Position numbers and translations under genes: made by a program | Source of the DNA: Takakia lepidozioides | Lineage: Eukaryota; Streptophyta; Takakiopsida; Takakiales; Takakiaceae | DNA length: 64,000 nucleotides | Direction of reading: 5' to 3' | NCBI GenBank assembly: GCA_030704615.1 | Contig: CM060733.1 | Coordinates: forward strand, 43,958,001-44,022,000 | In this document: piece after piece, positions 1-10,700 of the stretch | Layout: each line of letters begins with the position of its first letter | Position numbering within the stretch: the first letter of the stretch is position 1 | Notes under the pieces: model-generated | Seen by the model: only the letters and a program-made list of their open reading frames with translations | Told to the model about the DNA's origin: nothing | The model's database searches: none

Positions 1-1783
1 CTCACCAGCCGGAACTGTCCACCTGGGTGCGGAAGTGTCCTCAACATTCCCCTCGCTCTCGGACGCGGATTCTATTACGAACTTCTCTACTCTGCCTTTC
101 ACAATTCTATGTTTGGCCTCACGCCTCATTATAATTCTCTGCTCATTCCCGTATGTCAATTGCTCTAACCGAGTAGGCCTATCCTCCCTCCTGATGGCTT
201 CTCTGGCAGCCGTGTCTGCATAGGCTGGTAGAAAAAAATGCTTCTAGGGACTCGCGAGAAACGATTTTCTGGCAAAGAATGGCCGATGCGATTCTGTCTC
301 CTCCTCTGCAACAGGGTCCGATTCGGGCAAGTCTCCTAGCTTCTCCTCGTCGGACGACTCTGCAAGGCTGAGTGTACGCACAAACATAGAATGAAGTACA
401 TTAGAGAATTCAAACAGGGAATCATCGGCAGGTTGCATGGTCCCTACAACCGAAACCAATACACTTACTATGGTGCAACTCACTCGAAGACAGGCATTGG
501 GGGAAGCGGCTTCGGGCGCCCCTGCATCGAACGAATTTCCTGGACTTCCTCCTCTTCATCTTCCTCCTCCCCTTCCACGTCATCTTCTGCGTTTTTGGGA
601 TCCTCAGTCGGAGGCAAAACGCTGAAGGCCCGCCAAATTGTAATCGTACAAGGCTGTATCCCCCTCAAATGAGAACACAAATCGGTTCGACATCCTTCTT
701 GCCCACATACAGGCACCTGCAAATTCATACGACACAACCACAACCAAACTCAAGAATGAGTCGCTTCCTCGCACAAGCAAACATACACAAACATAAATGG
801 TGTCAATTTTGGTGCCGCATTCAATTAACGTTCTCACCTGTATTTGCAGTGATGTTGAGGACCCTGCCTTCAACATCCGTACATGTTTCCATGAGCGTCT
901 GGGATGAATGCAGGACTCCTGGTCCTGCCATACCTCCATGGCTTGCCCGACAAATCACAAAGAATGTCCTTCTCTCCCACATGGTTGAACAGGACGTTAT
1001 ACTCCAGTGGATCAACTGTGGAATCAACAAGTCTTCCTGTTTCACGTAATTTGAATTTCTAATGTTTCTTCACGAAGCAAAATGCCTGAAAGATAAGAGT
1101 CTGCAGAGAAGGAAATGTCCTGGAGGTTTTGCTCCTCCGCAAGCTCCAGCAGGTTCTGATCGTCGCCAAGTCGTACCACGTTGTCGTCCTCTCCTTCTGT
1201 CAGCTCAATGGGCCGCCCTTCTGCAGATCCAACTCCCACATCTCCAGCGGCCTCCACCGCATCCGTGTTTTTTGAAATTGACTGCAAACCTAATATCTCC
1301 GCTTCCAGTCTCCCTAGAGGTTTTACTGGCGAAGCCATGGGCTCCTTATGCTTCCTCGACTTCCGAACTCTAGGTGGGCTTTTCTGAGGCGATATCTGAG
1401 GTGTTGAATGAGGACTCGCCTGCCTCGATGCACTTCCACCTTGCGAGCGCAGCACCCGGGCAGGAGTATCCAAAGTTGACTGTGTTGCTTCGCCCCCCTT
1501 CGATCCCTCCCCAGCTCCCATGTCAAACAAACAGGAAAACATGAAACACTGCACGCAAAAAAAAGGGTGTAAAAGGAATATTGCGTATGGAGTGCTTCAC
1601 ATCCGCAAAGCACGAATCTCTCACTGGTGGGCGATCCGAGTCTCCGGATAACGAGGTCTGCATTTCATGCATGAGACGGAGCTTAAGTCGTGTCGTCGGC
1701 GGCTTCCCAAAATCCCGCGTCCTCCTTCTCTTTGCCGGAGTCGCCTGACCTTCCACAAACTCTATGCTACCACTATGCCGCAT
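1..1783 (-). pseudogene. Decayed ParB/methyltransferase-like gene of E1A
   Basis: Pieces align to the E3 gene at 56236-51820. A basic Ser/Pro-rich N-terminal part lies at about 1783-1060. A late exon at about 1046-842 contains SPAFIQTLMETC and a degraded motif I (VLNITANTG), ending at a good donor (GTGAGA). The next exon (716-484) starts after an acceptor and encodes ACMWARRMSNRFVFSFEGD. The last exon runs from about 363 off the left edge. Damage: the ParB domain and methyltransferase motif IV are deleted (the join is near 1060). A 1-bp insertion in the 716-484 exon shifts the frame relative to E1B. A TAG at about 244-246 replaces the CAG seen in E1B. It cannot make the full protein. Confidence 0.7.
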
Positions 1784-2184
1784 AAGGAGAGGAAACGCAG
1801 GAGAATGTCACTGCAGAAGGGCAAGGAGCGAGAGAGCGAAGCGGTGGAACATGCAACCACTATGCACGAGCAGATGTGTAAGCAGCCACGTCTCCCGGAG
1901 CGTTGCCACCATCCACCACTTTCTGCCGTATGGGTGATGAAGAGATTGTGACCCCTGACACGTTCGCACGGATGAAGTCGACTGGAACACGACGCGTGCC
2001 AGTTCCAGCCACCAGTACAAGACGGTTTATCCGAATTGCGGCACCGAAATACCTTCCGTTCACCGGATGCTGTTCCCGGAGCAGCCGACATTGAATGAAA
2101 TATCCGCACATCATGAAACCCAACCGCCATGAAAATCCCCTGCCTATGACATTCAACAGTCAGGTCGGTACGTTTCATCAGCGA

Positions 2185-3600
2185 ACGGATGAATTTCGGC
2201 GCCGAAATTCATCCTATTCAAGTGCTTTCGTACACAAACTTACAAATTTCGGCGCCGCAATTCATCGCTTCCCAAGTCTTCATTCGTCATGAGCAAACCT
2301 GTCAGTGGGATATCGGAGCCGGAATTAATTCCGGGACAGTGGAAACGGCTGCACTTGGGCACATTTCATCCATATTTCGGCGCCGAAATTCATCCAGAGC
2401 GAAGACTAAATCGGCACCATGCTATGCTTTGCCGCCATCATTGCCCCTGACGGATGCTGTCCATGCCTGTTGGACTTGCCATTTCTGGACATTTAACTAT
2501 AATTTTGGCGCCGAAATTATACTTTATGTGCGGTAATGTCTCGTGCGAAAAAGACCACTTAATGGATACTGTCGGTTTCAAATGAAAAAAACGGCTAAAA
2601 TGTAATTAATTTTGACAGAAGGGGTTCAATATGCCGATTTCTCCATTAAATGCAAAATATTCCTGTTATCTTCGTCGGGACGGGGTATTTCCAACGATTT
2701 ACCGAAAATTATATCATCTAGAAGCAAATAGTAAGTGTCGGGTTTGGACGAATTTCGGCGCCAAAATTCATCCATTTCAAAGAAAAATAAATATTGGAGG
2801 GAGGGCATTGGATGAATTTCGGCGCCGAAATCCGGCACTCAAACCCTGAAAAGAATTTGGAGGGATGGAATCGGTTGAATTTCGGCGCCGAAATTCATTG
2901 CTCGCGAAGAAAGAAAAAAAATTCGGGAGGTCTTCGGATGAATTTCGGCGCCGAAATTCATTGCTCGCGAAGAAAAAAAAATAATTTCGGGAGGACTTCG
3001 GATGAATTTCGGCGCCGAAATTCATTGCTCGCGGAGAAAAACTAATAATTCGGGAGGACTTCGGATGAATTTTGGCGCCGAAATTCATTGCTCGCGAAGA
3101 AAAAGGAAAATTAGAAGGGAGTACTTGGATGAGATTCGGCGCCGAAGTTCATCTGTCGCAAAGAAAAAAAAAAAAAAAAAAAAAAAAACTTCAGATGAAT
3201 TTCGGCATTGAAATCCATCCGCAGGGCAGCAGAATTAGGGTCGGAAAAAGAGATGAAGAATGAATTTCGGCGCCGAAATACATCCATTCTGCCGATTCAG
3301 GATTACTGTCATTCGGATGTCAGCACCGATATCCGGACACGTGGTGAATCACGACTGTAATCAGGAACACATTCATCCGTATTTTGGCATCCAAATTCAA
3401 CCCTCATGTGCAGAAACAATTTGATGAAGAAGATGTTCATCCGAATTTCGGCACCGAAATCCATCCGTTGGGTGCTTGGTCAGTTTCATGAGGTGAACAA
3501 ATTACTATTTCTGTCGCCGGAATTCATCCCCTGGCTTCCAAAGTTGTTACATGACAGAGATGTTCATCCAGATTTCGGTGCCGAAATTCATGGGAAGGCC
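2185..3600. repeat. E1 palindrome array (TTTCGGCGCCGAAA)
   Basis: There are about 15-20 copies of a palindrome with core AATTTCGGCGCCGAAATT, often extended by GGATG/CATCC on both sides, at irregular 40-120 bp spacing. Variants change mainly the centre (GGCGCC, GGTGCC, GGCACC) or drop one arm. Around 2900-3130 the copies sit in a tandem unit of about 60 bp that contains CTCGCGAAGAAA. The array lies between the ParB/methyltransferase-like gene (leftward) and the transposase remnant (rightward), so it occupies a divergent promoter region. Long reading frames here (such as 2794-3211) come from the repeats. The matching array in E1B is 39172-40645. Confidence 0.92.
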
Positions 3601-3839
3601 TGATTTATTGTAGCCCAAGTGGTTGTACATTACAATTCAGGCACCAAATATCCGATGTGAACTTGCTGTTGTCGTCCGTTTTTGTAACGTACGTTACATA
3701 CCTTCATCTTTACGTGCACCGATCACCCATCCTATTGGATACGGAATCCTCCAGAAAATCATTTGTGTTATTAGGTAGGATACACTCTTCTCACTGCAGG
3801 ATTTCACTACGGAGCGTACCGAGAGGTCCCGTCTTCAAC

Positions 3840-4389
3840 ATGGACTCCCGTGTTTGGGTAAACGTGTACTTCCATCCTGATTCTCTGAAAGCTAAAATAC
3901 GTTCCACGAAATCCAATTCCCAGTCGTCATCCTCCTCCTCCCACGAGAAGCTCTTCGCCCCGCATACCGGTGGGTGACCCCGCAGCTTGGCCCACCCATC
4001 GGTGGGGGAAACTGAAAAGACGGCGGCCACCAACAAAGGCGAACGACACCAAGATAGCCAACGCTCTTGCAATGCCCTGCATAGTGCAAGGTTGCAGGGA
4101 TGTTCCTCACCCCGGGATGGGGCGCATATTTCAGTTGTCAACAGCCGGGTCTGCTGCGCGCAGTGTCGTGTATACAATCACGGTTTCACAGTACCCAGCT
4201 TGCAACTGTGAGGACTTCCTTGTTATGGAATCGAAGAATGCAGCATACGTCCCCTGCAAACACCTTTATTACATTTTTCTGAAGCGCATGAGTTGCATAT
4301 CCGCAGTGGACGTCTTCATCCATGCTCCAACACTGAGTTTCAACGAGCTGCACAAGGCCCTACGGCAGGACACTGGTCGGACTGCTTGA
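3840..4389 (+). pseudogene. SWIM-domain transposase remnant of E1A
   Basis: An N-terminal stub from ATG 3840 (VWVNVYFHPDSLKAKI) is joined at about 3898 to the C-terminal end of the MULE-type transposase. The C-terminal part holds a proline/arginine-rich linker (THRWGKLKRRRPPTKAN) and a SWIM zinc finger: CNCEDF followed by CKH, the CxC...CxH pattern. The whole DDE catalytic core is missing, and the deletion is larger than in E1B. SWIM fingers in MULE transposases are thought to act in DNA binding. This copy cannot catalyse transposition. Confidence 0.75.
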
Positions 4390-5053
4390 CATTCCACATT
4401 CGGGAAGGAGAAAGTGGCAATTATATTACATTCATCTTCTTGCACCCTATTTTTTTGTGAGGAATTATACACTTGGTGGTGCCGCATCGCCATGGCTACA
4501 TGTGAATTTTGGTGCCGCAATACATGAGAATGTGGTTTTTGGCCATGAATGACATGCGCATGTTTTTTTTATTTTGGTTGTCTACAAATGGATCCGAGTA
4601 AAGCATACATTGTGTGGAGATTAACGGGCATTGAGGCCTATTTCAGCGCCATTTATGGTCTATGTATTGCATAGTGTTTTCTTGTTACTGCTCTTCATTC
4701 AATTTGTAGTGATTTCGCAGCCCATCCTGGCGTTTTCGTCCACCTTTATGAGAAGACTCCAATTTGCTACAAATACATTGTTACTGTTCTACAAATGTGA
4801 TGCCTTTACAAGATTGCTAGTTCTGTGTCCCAGTGGGAAGGGTCCTACTGCATATTCCAGCATTTGCATACTGCACCTTGTGCAAACAACAATCCATACG
4901 ACAAAGGACACGTCCCAGCATACTGGCAGTGAATTGCAAAAAACCTTAACAGAAGATTATCCAAGCATGTATATTCCCCATATGGCACAGGGAAGCTGCT
5001 TGATTTCAGAATGAAAATGTATGTGCCATGAGTGTCGGCGAGTCGAAACATGT
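4390..5053. other. No gene seen; spacer inside E1A
   Basis: This lies between the transposase remnant and the third gene. It is A/T-rich with no convincing coding sequence. Two isolated degenerate half-palindromes (GGTGCCGC) occur at about 4480-4520. It is nearly identical to the reverse complement of 36780-37440 in E1B. Confidence 0.6.
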
Positions 5054-5575
5054 CTACTCTAGCATGCAAGACCTATGGTCCCCTCGCCCAAGAAGAAGAA
5101 ACTCTAACTGGCCTCTCAAGGACCTCCTGAGTGACCGGGTGCCTATATTTGAACAAAATGTCAGTGGTTTCTGTCGCCTGGTTGAAACTAACGAGGATGT
5201 CGTGTTTTTCACAGTGGGCCCTGTGTTCCCCTCCTCCTCATCCTCATAACTGAAAAGAATGTCCCCACTTTCCGAGCCAGTCCGTCCACGCGTAAAGTTT
5301 TCACCTATGCACTCATCATACGTCCACTCGCAACAATTCCAGCGATACAGCAACGCTGTGCGTGATCTGTTCGGCTCCCACTCATGCGGAAAGTCCAGGT
5401 CCATGATGCGTAGGAACCACCTGCTCCCCAGCCGGGGTCCAGGAGAATCGTGCAATCCTGGAAGAAACTCCATTGCTCTCAGCTGGACAAGTCGAGGATC
5501 GTCCCTGTAAACATCCAGGAAAACAATGATGTTGTGTGCTTTCGGGCGTCGATAGATGTGATTCGGGCACGACAT
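5054..5575 (-). pseudogene. Third E1 gene, frameshifted copy
   Basis: From ATG 5575 the frame encodes MSCPNHIYRR, then YRDDPRLVQLRAMEFLPG, GSRWFLRIMDLDFP and YRWNCCEW, matching E1B 36219-36770 and, more distantly, E3 at 50257-49695. After GNTGPTVK a roughly 35-bp deletion relative to E1B shifts the frame, so the conserved end is replaced by an unrelated tail. I do not recognise the family. The protein has no signal peptide or membrane segment, and its second half is acidic. Confidence 0.65.
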
Positions 5576-5689
5576 GGCCTCACAACATAGCACAAACTCA
5601 AAGCAGGGAGGAGATGGGCACAACAGAGAAGAGTGAAGAGCAAAATGAGAGCAAGGCCTCCCTTACCGTAAGGCGGGTATTTGCTCTCC

Positions 5690-6145
5690 GGAGCCCAATT
5701 TTGGCGCCGTTATTGGATGGAGTGCGGAAGCTTCAGCCGAGAATTTTGTTTCCGCAGGTCAATTTCGGCGCCGTTATTGGTTGCAATCCCTAGCCTTCAG
5801 CCGGGTATTTGGTTTCTGGACCCAATTTCGGCGCCGTTATCGGCTGCACTCCGGTGGCTTCAACCGAGTATTTGGTTTTCAGGGCCCATTTCGGCGCCGT
5901 TATCGCCTGCACTCCGGGTATTTGGTTGGTGGAGCCCAATTACTTTCACCGTTGTTGGCTTCACTCCCGAGCCTTCAGCCGGCTATTTCTTTTCCTGTGC
6001 CCAATTACGGCGCCGTTATACCCAACCATCATGCACTTCTGCAACAGTACTATCCACGGTTATAGGTCGCCATTGCGTTTTCGGAGTCTGTAAACCCGGA
6101 TCCTAATTCCGCTTGCGTCTCTGCCTCTGGGATAATTTCGGTGCC
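5690..6145. repeat. E1 subterminal asymmetric motif cluster (GGCGCCGTTAT)
   Basis: Seven or so copies of AATTTCGGCGCCGTTAT, each followed at about 60-70 bp by the next with TTCAGCCG(A/G)GTATTTGG between them. One arm equals the main E1 palindrome and the other arm is changed from CCGAAAT to CCGTTAT. The cluster lies between the start of the third gene and the element end. The E1B copy is 35630-36085. Confidence 0.85.
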
Positions 6146-6184
6146 GTTATTGCCCAGAATTCAGTTTTTCTATGACCTGGCCTA

Positions 6185-6410
6185 GCGGTCCATGAGCCTG
6201 GGCTCCAAGTCATGAGCGTACACAGGTACTCATGAGCGGAGTGCTTCCGGCATGAGCGCGGAAATCTTCGATTTTTGATTATTTTATAGTTTTGGGCCCG
6301 AAAAAAATCTGCCGAAATTCGAAGTGTGTTACTTTGCGGCTCATGGGTGAGCCATGCCCGCTCATGAGCTCATGAGCTCACCGCTCATGAGCTCATGGAA
6401 TAGCAACCCC
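6185..6410. repeat. E1A terminal region with CATGAGC repeats
   Basis: Repeated CATGAGC/GCTCATG words, including GAGCTCATGAGCTCATGAGC palindromes, lead to the terminus GGAATAGCAACCCC at 6410. Reverse-complemented, this is the GGGGTTGCTATTCC end also seen at 35387. These words are the likely terminal binding region for the transposase (inference). Confidence 0.75.
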
Positions 6411-7180
6411 CCTGTAGTGGGAATATCTAACTCTTCTTTTTCTAAATCAATTATTTCTGGTTGAACTGCATGGACAACTTGTGGTAACCTTGTGACAAGC
6501 CGATCATCTGGCTGTGATGGCTATGATACTGAAGTAACTTCCTCTTCCCTCTCTGAAGGTCCTGCTTTTAGTAATAGCAGTTCTCTGTGCTGCTGTGCCC
6601 CTTCCTGCACAAAAACTTGGGAAACATTATCATGCGGATTCCGTGAAGCCAATGGATCCGCCATTACAGTCTTTCCCTGCCTCTGTCTCTTAGTTTGGGG
6701 TTGCCCTGCCAGTTCACCCTCACTGTGTGAAGAGCCTTGCTCTTCCATTGCAGTGGTTTCTGGCTCAAACACTCCCATCTCCTTTCTTTCTCGAGCATCA
6801 AGGATGCCAGAATCAAGAATTATTTGAGCAATGATTGGGCCAGACACTATGATAGGAGACTTTGCGGTAGTACCCTGTAATCTTTTCATCTCCTCTACCA
6901 GTGCGTTGTACATTATGTCCGCCCATTCTACCTCTTCTCCTCTCAGGGCTTTGAGTATTTCCTCTGTGAAGGATCTGCTCAAGTACTGTTGGTTCTGTTT
7001 CATGGCAAACAGAATGTTCAATACCTGGCCTACCTCCTTTAGCCCTGGGTACACGGCCTTGGTACAAGCGTAACCCTGAGTTTTAAAGAAACTCCCTTCT
7101 TGGAATAAGTCCCCTAATTGCAGTGTTGCCCTGTGCCCCTCCACATGCACTTGACCTGCTGGCAATTGAAACAATTGTTG
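6411..7180 (-). pseudogene. Retroelement copy C: part of 3' accessory ORF
   Basis: Reading minus from 7171, the frame encodes FQLPAGQVHVEGHRATLQLG, DLFQEGSFFKTQGYACTKAVYPG and onward, closely matching retroelement E at 31484-32235. The upstream half of the same ORF is at 18645-18458, so one gene was split by E2. It is cut on the other side by E1A at 6411. In copy C the frame is open where copy E (31538) has a 4-bp deletion. This shows the ancestral ORF ran through this point. Confidence 0.8.
7172..7180. repeat. 9-bp target duplication, left of E2
   Basis: CAATTGTTG at 7172-7180 equals 18449-18457 immediately beyond the other end of E2. Removing E2 and one copy restores the retroelement reading LYLQQLFQLPAG, as in uninterrupted copy E (31475-31500). 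Nine bp is the classic Mutator-superfamily size. Confidence 0.93.
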
Positions 7181-7425
7181 GGGGAATGCTTGCGCATGAG
7201 CCTGGCCTGTGAGCCTGTGAGCCTGTGAGCCTGGCTAGGCTCACGCCACATCAGCAAGCATCCACGTGTTCAGGCCCTAATTCCGTGCTCCCCCCCCCTA
7301 TTACCGCGGTTCCGTGCTCTCACCCCTATTACCGTGCTCCCCCCCCCCCCCCCTTTTACCTATGTCCGTGCTTCCCCCCCCCCCTATGTCCTAATTTTCT
7401 ATCCCTCTTTACTGCCCCCACATGA
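7181..7425. repeat. E2 left terminal region: TGAGCC repeats and C-tracts
   Basis: The terminus is followed by four copies of GTGAGCCT-type words. Then come three units of the kind CCGTGCT-C(8-16)-TATTACC or TATGTCC at about 7270-7400. Similar short words (CCTATTTCCGCGGG, CCTATTACCG) occur near the ends of E3 and E4, so these look like family-specific subterminal repeats. No gene. Confidence 0.6.
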
Positions 7426-7717
7426 ATATTCCTTGTGGCCGAGAACAATGGCAGGTTTGCGGTTGAATTTTGTGGGAGATCCTGACTTTGGAATGAGGAG
7501 ATCGCCCACTACAGAACTGAATCTGAAAAGAAAAAATGTTTTTTTGGCAAAGCAGTACATTCACTCCAACACACAAACATTTTTCAATTCCGCACTCCGA
7601 AGAAATACCGTAGGCAATCCCTAACTGTACTTACGGGAACGCGCAGAGAACTTGAAAAACAGTATGGGATGGAAGCAAAGCCAAAACACAATTTATTCAG
7701 CCTCAGTACTTGAACCG

Positions 7718-10700
7718 TCAAGAAATATTGGAGGTTTCAGAGGAACCACTGCCAGAGTTAATAGCAATATCATCTATGAATACAGCAGCACATACATGAC
7801 GTTTTTTTTTTCCACGACCTTTATGGAGATGCGAATACAGTGTTTGTTCGGATAACACCCGTGCGCAAGCTTCCGCGTAAACCGGCAAGCGGTTGGATCT
7901 AGGGGGACTCGGGGACATGTAGTATCCTTGGAATCCGAAAGGTGTCTGCTGATTCAATGACTGGTGCAGAACTCTGGAAAGGAACAAGAGAAATGGTGGC
8001 AGATGTTAACATCCAGATATAGACAATGTTACGCAATTTTTTCGAACGGGAACGACACAAGGAAATGCCACATATTTTGAACGACTACAGAAGAACTTAC
8101 TCACACTCAAAATCGGAGTCAACGTCCAGATCCTCGTCAGGCGCTTCGGGCTCCTCCAGAAGTCCCTCTTTGGATGGGGTAGAAGTAGTGTCCGACTCAA
8201 GCTGACGAAGCTCGCTCGAGAAGAGCTCCGTATCAGCTTCCATGCCGAAGAAGTGCCTTCCGGCGCTCTTGCAAGCATGAAAACATGCTCCTGCAAATCC
8301 AAGAAGAACGAGAAATGAAAACAGGGTTTCCCTAAGGTTACTGCCCATATGTCAATCACAATGTAAAGTGCCCCACCTGTGCCCATAGACAAGTCGACCA
8401 CTCGTCCACCATGACGGCTGCATGTCTCCACCAAAGTCTGCATGAAAGCTGGAGATTTCTCCCGTGCACCTCTCCAAGGGACACCAATCGACCTTTTCAT
8501 AGTTCGACCCGAGTCCACGTAATTGAAGAGAACATCATCCTCCATAGGCTCGCAGGTGGGGTCAATATGAGCTGCAAGGTCCCTCATCTGGAACTCAGCA
8601 ACACCAGGAGGAAGAGTGTCCTTCCGCCTCACCAGGCACAAAGCTTCGAACACCCGTGTCTGTCAACAATGAGGAAGAGAGCATGAGACAGAAGGCATAA
8701 CCCAGCATTTTTATTTACCGAAAAAACAACGAAACATGAATTGAAAGGAACCAACTCACTTTCTGCCCCGGGAACTCGCCCTTCGTAAGAGGCAGAGTAT
8801 TGATGCATGTCCAAGTTTTGATGACACGAAACCCGGAGGCTTTCATGTAGCTGAAAAGAGTTCTTCGAGCCGACATGTCCTTTGACTGCATGAGAAGAAG
8901 AGCCCCCGAGTCCGAAAGGAATTTGTTGCTGAACGAGAAAGCCCACTGCCAATAACGAGAATCCGATTTGTTCCAAGTCGGGGTCGAATTGGAAGGGAAC
9001 ACATCAGGGACGGGATAACCGTCAGGAATGTCCAGCACCACAAGGTCAGTCGCGTATGCCTGCTGAACTCCATTCACCCATTCCGGTTTTTTTGTCACCT
9101 ACAGGGAAAAACAGGAGACAGTGTAAGAAGCCCAATCCAAATCGAGCAGGAGATCAATCCCCTGGAAAAGCCACAACAAGATGCCAAAACACAATTATTC
9201 ATACAACAGTTTAGACACAAGTGTTTACCTGAGTGAGGAACGAAACAAGCATGTCCCATGATTTCGAGGGCACCCCTTTGAATGTGGACTTCCTGGACTC
9301 CATCATTGCAAGAAAACTTTCATTCAGCACCCTACGATTGAACTGGCCCAAAACCCTGGAGGGATGTTCTCTCGCCTCGTAAGGCTGCTCCCTCGACTTT
9401 GATGTTCTCCTATCCCTCCTTGCGGGAGAAGGCTCTCTGACAGGAACCTCTGACGGTCCCTGTCCTTGCGGAGCTGCACTTTTCCCCTTCCCCTTAGGAT
9501 CCCCGACAGTCTTCCCCTTTCGTTTTGGAGTGGCAGTTCTCTCGGGCTCTTTTGCAGCCAGAGTAGAAATGATTCTGTCCTGAATGTCTTTGTCTGCCAA
9601 TGGGGCAATCGCTGCGGCATTGTCGTTCAGGTTTCTCAAAACAACTTCATCGAATGGTGTGTCCTGTTTTGGCAGGTCGAGGTACCACCCACAGTCTCTG
9701 AAGTGCGCCCTGCTCCAGTCTCTGGCAATACCAGCCGTGTACATTGTCTTCTCATTGGAGGGGTCAGCCCATGAATAGATGAAGTCTGGGTCATCGCTAA
9801 GGTACTTTCCCGGTATGAGGATATGATACATATACCTAAATCAAACACCAAAAACCCAGACAGTCAGTCAATCGGAAAATGGAAAAGAACAGACATTCAG
9901 AAGAAGATATTGAAATAAAGGAAGGGAACACCTGGTAATCAACTTTTGCTGTCCAGAATCAACCTTGCGTTGACGCAATGTTGATTCGAGCAGAAATGGG
10001 AAACACCTAGTGGTTACGCTGTATTGATAGAGACAACGACTGACAAGTGCAATACAACATTGCGTCAACGCAATGTTGTTTTCACACATAGATGAAATGG
10101 GGAACAATGCCTGAAAACCACCATCTGACTATGTACTGCTATGGATATTCAACATTGCGTTGGCGCAATGCTGAATTCCTCTGTTGAAACAAACATTGAT
10201 AATATATCTGATAATCGAAAGTCTCCTACAATTGCATGGAAGTTGGGGGATGCACAGGGACATTTCCATCAATCCATACCGCCAAACAACCTTGCGTCAA
10301 CGCAAGTCTGTTTGTTGGCATAGTGAAAGCTGAAAATAGCATTTGAAATAGACTCCAAACATTGTTATGTTCAAGTTGAAAGAATTGGATCTGGATTTGA
10401 ACTGCCCCAAACCAGAGGAAAAGGTACATAGTCTGCGTCTCATCAACATTGCGTTGACGCAAGGCTGATTTTCCTGTCCATTCACCCCCATTCACATGCA
10501 ATAAAACGCTAGTATGGGATACCCAGATATAGGTAAGTGAAACCAGGACCATGGTCAACGCAATGTTGCTGGACAGCACATTCAGAGCCCCCAGAGATCC
10601 CTCAAAGCCACGCAAATTCGCAAATCTGAAAGTATGACAGAAGATTGCAGATGCATGCCCTTCAAGTACCACAATTGAGTAAGGAGATCACACCTGTACA

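Larger units (their letters stand above)
1..6410 (-). mobile_element. E1A: truncated MULE-like DNA element
   Basis: This stretch is a close inverted copy of 35387-43022 (E1B) and starts inside the element, so its other end is outside the window. In element order it carries a decayed ParB-methyltransferase-like gene (minus), a palindrome array, a transposase remnant (plus), a third gene (minus) and a terminus rich in CATGAGC words ending AATAGCAACCCC at 6410. The flank at 6411 is retroelement sequence matching 32200-32240, so E1A landed in retroelement copy C. No target duplication can be checked because the left end is missing. Confidence 0.8.

Noticed and set aside
7280-7400. Poly-C tracts as sequencing artefact only
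   Set aside because: The tracts recur in a regular CCGTGCT-C(n)-TATTACC or TATGTCC unit near an element end, so they look like real subterminal repeats, although their exact lengths may be unreliable.
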